Source: Pseudocercospora fijiensis CIRAD86 (lineage: Eukaryota; Ascomycota; Dothideomycetes; Mycosphaerellales; Mycosphaerellaceae). Taken from it: a DNA stretch of 64,000 nt. This document shows positions 58,385 to 64,000 of this stretch, piece after piece. How positions within the stretch are numbered: position 1 is the stretch's first letter; every line of letters starts with the position of its first letter. The DNA is taken from assembly GCF_000340215.1 (NCBI RefSeq), contig NW_006921539.1, forward strand, positions 3,679,118 through 3,743,117. Direction: 5' to 3'. The notes below the pieces were generated by a model. That model saw only the letters and a list, made by a program, of their open reading frames with translations, was not told the DNA's origin and ran no database searches. The position numbers and the translations under genes were made by a program.

Positions 58385-58693
58385 TATAGGAAAATAGGTA
58401 TATAGCAACGTATAGAACACCCTCTACTAATCGCTGTAGTAGAAAGTAGAACTAAACCGTACCTTTCTTAGAACAGGGCAGAGCGTTTACTATTAACTAG
58501 GCTACGTACGGATAGTACCTATACCGAGCCGGCAACCGAGTATATCCGTACGAGCGACCGAGCTTTTCCGCGTATACGCTAAGCAGGCTTTGCGCTAGCG
58601 AGATAGCACCGCAGTATACGTAATAACATTATATAATTGTTACATAGGCTTACTAAGGCATAATAGGAGACTTTACTTGCTTAGGTTCTTATA
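58385..58693 (-). repeat. 5' LTR
   Basis: Direct copy of 51695-52003; adjacent internal sequence should hold the primer-binding site, which I could not assign. Confidence 0.9.
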
Positions 58694-58698
58694 GGTAG

Positions 58699-61600
58699 CT
58701 ACTATCTATAAGAATTAGACTTCGCCGTAGGTAGTTAGGTCGATCTTATAATACTTAGTCGCTCCGACGTATTTACTAATAGGTCGCTTGCCCGTCTTTT
58801 AGTATTCCTTACCGTAATCGCGGTAGGAGACATCCTTACTATTCTCGCTACGCTTATATAGGACCGGGTAACTACCTACTATAATACTATCGCGATATTC
58901 TTTTAGGACGAAGCGGTAGAACTACTCTTATACGAGGTCGACTGTCTATAGGAAGTATAAGATAGCGCGTACTATAAGACCGACGGCTCTATTACGGATT
59001 AGAGACAGTGCTAGCTAGAATCGTAAGTCGCCGGTATAGGTGCTTAAGCCGAAGAAGTTCTCGCGTAAGCGGGTAATATTTACTAGGAGTCGGTGCTACA
59101 ACTTCGCGTAGTAGAAAGTAATAGTTAGTAGAAAATTCGTATCGAGGTTAGCTAGGTTAGGAAGCTCCTTTAATTCGCCCGCCGTTATAAGCGCTACGTA
59201 CTCGCTAAAGCGTATCGCGTAAATCTCCTACTACGTATTATAACCGTCCGAGTAGAGGTCGGTCCTAAAGATAGAGTATTTACGAGCGAGATCGTCGTTT
59301 ACGATTTAAAAGGAGTATAGTTACGTAAAGAGTAGGTTTTTAAAATTAGTAACTAGCTTGCCTATATACTAATACAATTCGCGTAGAATCTAGAAGCGCC
59401 GATCGCTAGCTATAAGGTACAAATAATATAGGTAATACTAAAGCCTTACTAAATAGTGTTCGACTATTCGCTTATATAGATATAGGCGAAAGAGATTAGG
59501 CAGCCGACCGTTAGCGTCCTTAGCGTACGCGTTACGTACGAGCTTCGCGGCCTAGACAAAGTATACGTCTCTATTCTTATTACGCTCTATAGGATTAGCG
59601 GCGATTAGCGTATCGACTTTCTTATTATAGTCCTCGTACTCTACGTACTATCGGATTGCAGCTTATTCGGGCGTCTCGTTAGCGCGAAGGAGACGCTTAT
59701 TAATTAAAGTCTAGCGCGCCCGCTAGCCTCGAAGCCGCTACCGCTTGAACTTAAGTTCTTTAGGGGATAGGACTAGAGGTTCCTTAAAAACCGACTCGAT
59801 CGGAGTAGCTAGGAGCTTAGGAGGAGCTAGTACGGGCGCTTATAGCGAGCCGTTACTCGGCGCCTACGTTAGAAAGGCAGGTACCTATAGTAGCGGTAAA
59901 TTAGGAAGTATACGCACTAGCGGAGATAGTAATTCTAGTAAAGCCGGTCGATTTGCGGGTATTGTTAACAGTAGTGCCGATTCTAAAGCCGAAGGCGCGT
60001 TAAGAGGCTACGCGCTAATAGGATTAATCGGGCCGCTTTCTATACCGTTAACCGGGCTACTAGACGCGTAGGCAGCGGCGTCTTAGTAAAGGGCAAAGAA
60101 GCCCGGTACGATGTCCTATAGCTTCTCGGCCTCTAGAATCTCGACCTATAACGCTTTGCCCTTCTAAACAAACTCCTATTTACCTAAATAGTACGGCGGA
60201 GGGTCGTCCTTATCGATAAAGTAGTCGGCTATAGCCTTATAGAGCGCTCGGCCCGTCTATCGGCCCTCGCCTAGTAACGCCTTCGCTAGCTCTATTAACT
60301 ATTTCTTCTTCGTAGTAAGCGCCGTAACCGCCTATATAAACGACTTCCTATCGAAAACGTAATCTAGATTAACCGCCGCGATAACCGCCGATACGTAATA
60401 TTTTAGAAAGGAGAACCGTCTAATATTAGAGAGCGGATAGTCTAGATTCGGAAGCACTATCGACAGGCTAGTAATAGTCTAACGCTATATAGTACTAAAC
60501 TCGCTACCTAGCGTCCTCTACGATTGCGGGCGAGCTATTACCTCGAGTAATTCCAAATCGGATTCGTCTATATTATTAGCCGGGGGCAACGGTACTAAGC
60601 TCGCTATTAGTATGTCGTTAATACGACTACGGCCTAAGAACAACGGTACGTATCGCTATAATAGTTGTCGACCGGAGTCTATTAATACGTAGTATAGTTC
60701 TATATCTAATCCGTCCTCGGTAAATATTAAGAAAGGCCGTATATATCTATTCTTAGTAGCGTAGCTTAATACCGCCTAAACCTCGCCGGTACTTAAACTG
60801 CCGTCGGTAGAAATAAGCGATAGCGCCTTACGAAAGGTCTATCGAAGATTGCCTTCCGCTATAGCGAGGATCGTAAAGCCCTTTAGCGTCTACGCTAGGT
60901 TAGTACCGTATTCCTCTAGACGCGTTTATTGCGGGTTAAGCGTAGCGTTATCTATCTCTCTACGATACTCGCCGATCTAATCCGCTATTGCGTCTTCTCT
61001 GCCTACTAAATCCTTTACTAGGCCCTCTAAATTCTCTAGCTTAGGCGTAGCCGTACGTTCCTCGACCGTAGTATTAAGCGTTATATCCTTCTCGTTCGTT
61101 ATATACTTAAGCTTAGACGCGAGCGTAGGAGCCTCGATCGAAGGGTCTAAGGCTATATCCTCTCTACTCGGTACGTCCTTAGGCTCCGGCGCGGCTATAC
61201 GATTCTCGACCGTTTCGTCTAATACCGTATCTTCTTTATCTGTCCTATTATCTGCCTCTAGCGCGGCCGCGCGACTTTCGACTATAGTGTCTAATACTAT
61301 AACCTCCTTATCCGTTATATTATCTAGCTTAGGCGCGGCCGTATACCTCTCGACCGTAGTATCTAATACTATATTCTTATTACTTGCCCTACTCTCTAGC
61401 TTAGATATAGGCGTTAAGCTAGTAACAAATAAGGACTATCCGGCCGATCCTAGACTGTCTAATAGTAGCGGTTCTCCGCGAGGAGCGTTAACCTTACTAT
61501 TCCCTATCGCGGTATCCTAGGGTTCTCGATCCTCGCTTCTATAATATTCCTTAGCTATCGCTCCTTAGAGGAGGTCGAACGTGTCGGCCTTACGATATAG

Positions 61601-61900
61601 GTAAGACGCGTACTACAAATCCGCCTCGAATAATATAACGTTTAGGCGCTTATATCGCGATCGGTGCTATAGAAATTTTTTCTAAAAAGCTACTAGTTTA
61701 CGTTCCCCGCGATAGACGCGATTATCGCGCTCGAGGGCCGTTTCTATTCGTCGTCGGTAATTAATAGAAAGCTCTCTTATCGTCCGGAAAGATCGATACT
61801 AAATAAGGGATAGCCCGCGTCTACGTATAACGGTTGCCTAAGTAACGTAGTTACGATAACGATATAAGGGCACGCTTAAGCGGATTATAACTCCGAAGGA
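58699..61900 (-). pseudogene. Unidentified long minus-strand coding trace, N-terminal and middle part
   Basis: Lies downstream (on -) of an integrase-chromodomain region. It begins with a charged, coiled-coil-like segment (IETALERDNRVYRGERKLVA, about 61740), then acidic degenerate repeats of about 27 residues (for example IVLDTTVERYTAAPKLDNI, VIVLDTIVESRAAALEAD; 61400-61050), then LEGLVKDLVGREDAIADWIG, RALYKAIADYFIDKDDPPPY and YAKL[stop]HRLLVNITRLREN. Stops are TAG/TAA only. Together with 49701-51694 it could encode more than 1,500 residues. Not recognised: perhaps an extra ORF of the neighbouring element, or a separate gag-like gene. Confidence 0.5.
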
Positions 61901-61999
61901 GGAGTCGCGCCGTAGAGTTGTATCGATTTGCGATAAACCGCGAGGGATTGTCCGGCCTCGCCTTTATTAGCGGAGCTAGCAACCTCTAAAAAAGGCTAG

Positions 62000-64000
62000 C
62001 GCGTTCTCGTCCGCTTTACTACCCTACGGAGGGTACGGGATAGCGGGGCCTCCTCTAAAGGGTAGGTATTATCGTAGATTTTGCGTAGATCGTCTGCGCC
62101 TATTAAGTCGTCGATATTATACTATATATTATAGGCGCTCCTATACCCCTTCTACTTTACTAGGTATTAGAGAACGGGCTAGCCCTTCCGAACGACGGTC
62201 CTTCGCCCTAGAAAGCGCTCGATTTCGTAAGAATCGCCCTCGTTACTAGAACCTAGACCGTCCTTAGCTACGATAGGCGGGGGCTCGTAATTAATAGTTC
62301 TCTTAAAAGGATCTAAGTCTTTAGGAGCTTTTTCTAACTACGAAACCGATATTACTAGATAGATACGCATTAATAGCGGCAACTCGAGACGGTAGGCTAG
62401 CTATCCGACCTTCTTAAGAACCGTAAAAGGCTCTTTAAAACGGTAGCTAAACTTGTACGACTAACCGGGCACTTCGTAACTACGGTATAGGCGAAGTATA
62501 ATACAGTTACCTAGCTTAAGGAATAGGGGCTTATACTTGCTATTATACCGTTCTTTTATTTTTACGTTCGCCTAAGTAATCGCGTCCTAGACTTCCTTCT
62601 AGATACGACTACGCGCTACCGCTCTATTATACGGATAGTTATATAGTATATCGAGCGAGTCGAGATTCGTCCTTACGCCCGTAGCAACCTCGTTTAGCGA
62701 CTAACCGGTAGTCGTATTGCAGGAGTTATTAAGCGTAGTTTATAGCTATAGGATAAACGTCGTCTAATCCTCGCTAGGATAATCCGCTAACTAGTAACGA
62801 ATTGCCGTCTCGACCGTTTAGTTAGTTCGCTCGGATTAACTATCGGTTTAAGGGTAGTAGGCTATAGACGTAGCTAGCTTCGTATATAGGCGCGAGAAAA
62901 CGCCCTTAAAGAAGTCGCTTAGCTAGCGAGGATTACGATTAGCGATAAGCACTACTAGTATACTTATATCTATTAAGCAAAGCCTATCGATTAGAGCGAT
63001 GCCTTAGTCGTAGGCCTTCTAGTCCTCTTTACCTAGGACGACTACTACCCGCTTAGACGTCTTATAAGTAATCGTATATAGTATATTAAATCTATCGGTC
63101 GTAACCGGCAAGGCGGTTACGAGATCTATCGTTATAGTATAGTATAGGCCCTCCGTATTCTAGATCGGGTAAAGTTCGCCGTAAGGAGCGTATCGGGGGG
63201 TACGTAAAAGGAGATACTAGTAATAATAATCTAAATAGAGGCGAAGGTAGCGAGCGAGTCGATATATAAAGAAGGAAGCTTAAATACGGTCGAAGACGCG
63301 CTAAAAGCCTTAGTAGCAACGGTTATCGTAAGCCTGCTCGAAGATCTCGCCTATTAAGGCTCGAGGGATATAGAGTCGCTCGCGCCCTAAAGATTAGTTA
63401 CGGAAATATAAGAGGCCGTCCCTTTCGAAGAATCGAATACCTAGCGGACTATTAAACTTATTACCTACGAATAGGTCCGGATTTTTGCTACCCTTATACC
63501 GAACTAGCGTTTTCGTTACCGAAGGTATATTAGCTCTTTCCGAATAGAGACGCTCTAAAGCATTCTGCGCCTACGCTTATTAAACTAGTCGTAAAACCCT
63601 AGACTAATGTTCGTCGTTATCGTACGCTCGGTTTAACCGACGTCGGAAATCCGGATCTAGCTCTACTAATATCGTATAGAAGTAGGCTACTTCCTCTAGG
63701 TCGGCCGAAAAGGGCGTAGCGTCGGTATAGTAAGAGAGCGGGTCTAAGTTCTCCTTGTCCGGCGTTAGCTTAGGCGACTCTATATCCCCTAGAAGTCGAC
63801 TAAGGGCGTCTAGAACTAGGTATATCTGCCCTAGACGGTAAACTATATCGACTCGATATTAGGAAAGGAATATCGATACTCTTACTAATTTTAGGTTCTA
63901 CTTACCTATATCGGTAGTCGTAGTTATCGATACCGAGTTAGTAAGACCGACCGCGGTATAGTAGTCTATAAAGATAGTCGTCGGCCTCGATAAAGTATGT
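62000..64000 (-). mobile_element. RIP-degraded Ty3/gypsy pol 3' half (RNase H end, integrase, chromodomain)
   Basis: Entering from the right edge on -: NIVADALSRLLGD (RNase H/linker, about 63770), an H2C2-type zinc-binding region (about 63350-63200, ALIGEIFEQAYDNRCYQGF), integrase core TIDLVTALPVTTDRFN and VLGKEDQKAYD (63140-63000), ANRNPR[stop]LSDFFKGVFSR and TDSQSERTNQTVETAIRY (62940-62790), and a chromodomain near 62200-62100 (FLGRRTVVRKG, YLVKQKGYRSAYN). Many TAG/TAA stops. Distinct in sequence from the other two gypsy elements in the window. Confidence 0.85.

Larger units (their letters stand above)
51690..58698 (-). mobile_element. Complete chromodomain Ty3/gypsy retrotransposon, 309-bp LTRs, GGTAG duplication
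   Basis: LTRs are 51695-52003 and 58385-58693, both exactly 309 bp and highly similar, with mirrored ends TATAAGAA...TTCTTATA that are probably RIP-altered TG...CA. A 5-bp duplication GGTAG flanks the element (51690-51694, 58694-58698). The coding strand is -, so the right LTR is the 5' one. The internal region has gag, pol and chromodomain traces with TAG/TAA stops, plus a + strand gene near the 3' end. Equal LTR length suggests a fairly recent insertion before RIP. Confidence 0.93.

Noticed and set aside
59745..60071. 108-codon plus-strand frame
   Set aside because: Antisense to the long minus-strand trace that has the coherent frame; composition-driven.
61287..61520. 77-codon plus-strand frame
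   Set aside because: Antisense to the acidic repeat region of the minus-strand trace.
63092..63319. 75-codon minus-strand frame
   Set aside because: Wrong frame; the integrase frame is offset in the same interval.

Overview
The window is a mosaic of intact gene islands and blocks of decayed transposons. Spliceosomal introns of about 45-100 nt, C2H2 plus fungal-type transcription factors, KRR1 and SEC9 orthologues, and transposons altered by repeat-induced point mutation (RIP) point to a filamentous ascomycete (Pezizomycotina). A Dothideomycete is my best guess, by inference only. In the transposon blocks CpA/TpG is visibly scarce, TpA is abundant and CpG is kept. Reading frames stay aligned with known families while CAG/CAA/TGG codons appear as TAG/TAA. 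This was judged by eye, not computed.

Layout. 1-5790: a RIP-degraded Ty3/gypsy pol with chromodomain on +, then a degraded stretch ending in a MITE-like copy. 5793-8910: a gene island with a possible cysteine-rich secreted peptide exon and a conserved-looking unknown gene. 8914-12510: a complete PIF/Harbinger-type element with perfect 28-bp TIRs and a TAA duplication. 12511-23206: the main gene island, with SEC9, a LanC-like gene, a CorA-like pseudogene, a BIR-like plus F-box-like gene, an aminoglycoside-phosphotransferase-like pseudogene, KRR1 and an SDR pseudogene. 23207-25700: AT-rich DNA with a 12-bp satellite. 25700-31338: a small lectin-like gene running in frame, through UAG codons only, into a repeat-bearing Zn2Cys6 tail; then a DhaL-containing dihydroxyacetone-kinase-like gene and an OsmC gene. 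31339-31869: a TA-flanked MITE. 32100-38560: a large C2H2 plus fungal-domain transcription factor with a long leader. 38560-64000: nested RIP-degraded transposons.

The most interesting locus is a 9,938-bp hAT element (39399-49336). It has matching TIRs and a perfect 8-bp duplication (ACTAACTC) and is inserted in frame-preserving fashion into a DDE transposase gene. Besides a recognisable hAT transposase it carries two different histone H3-fold genes, an unknown basic protein and further coding traces. One histone gene has two introns that restore exact H3 register. Nearly all inferred introns of the element contain short GCCGGC-centred arrays. This looks like a transposon that captured or evolved its own H3 variants.

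Further right, a minus-strand chromodomain LTR retrotransposon (51695-58693, 309-bp LTRs, GGTAG duplication) carries an antisense multi-exon-like gene. It interrupts a very long unidentified minus-strand coding trace that lies downstream of another Ty3/gypsy integrase-chromodomain region (62000-64000).

The single-copy genes are mostly housekeeping: exocytosis, ribosome biogenesis and redox defence. The pseudogenes and element insertions cluster at island edges.
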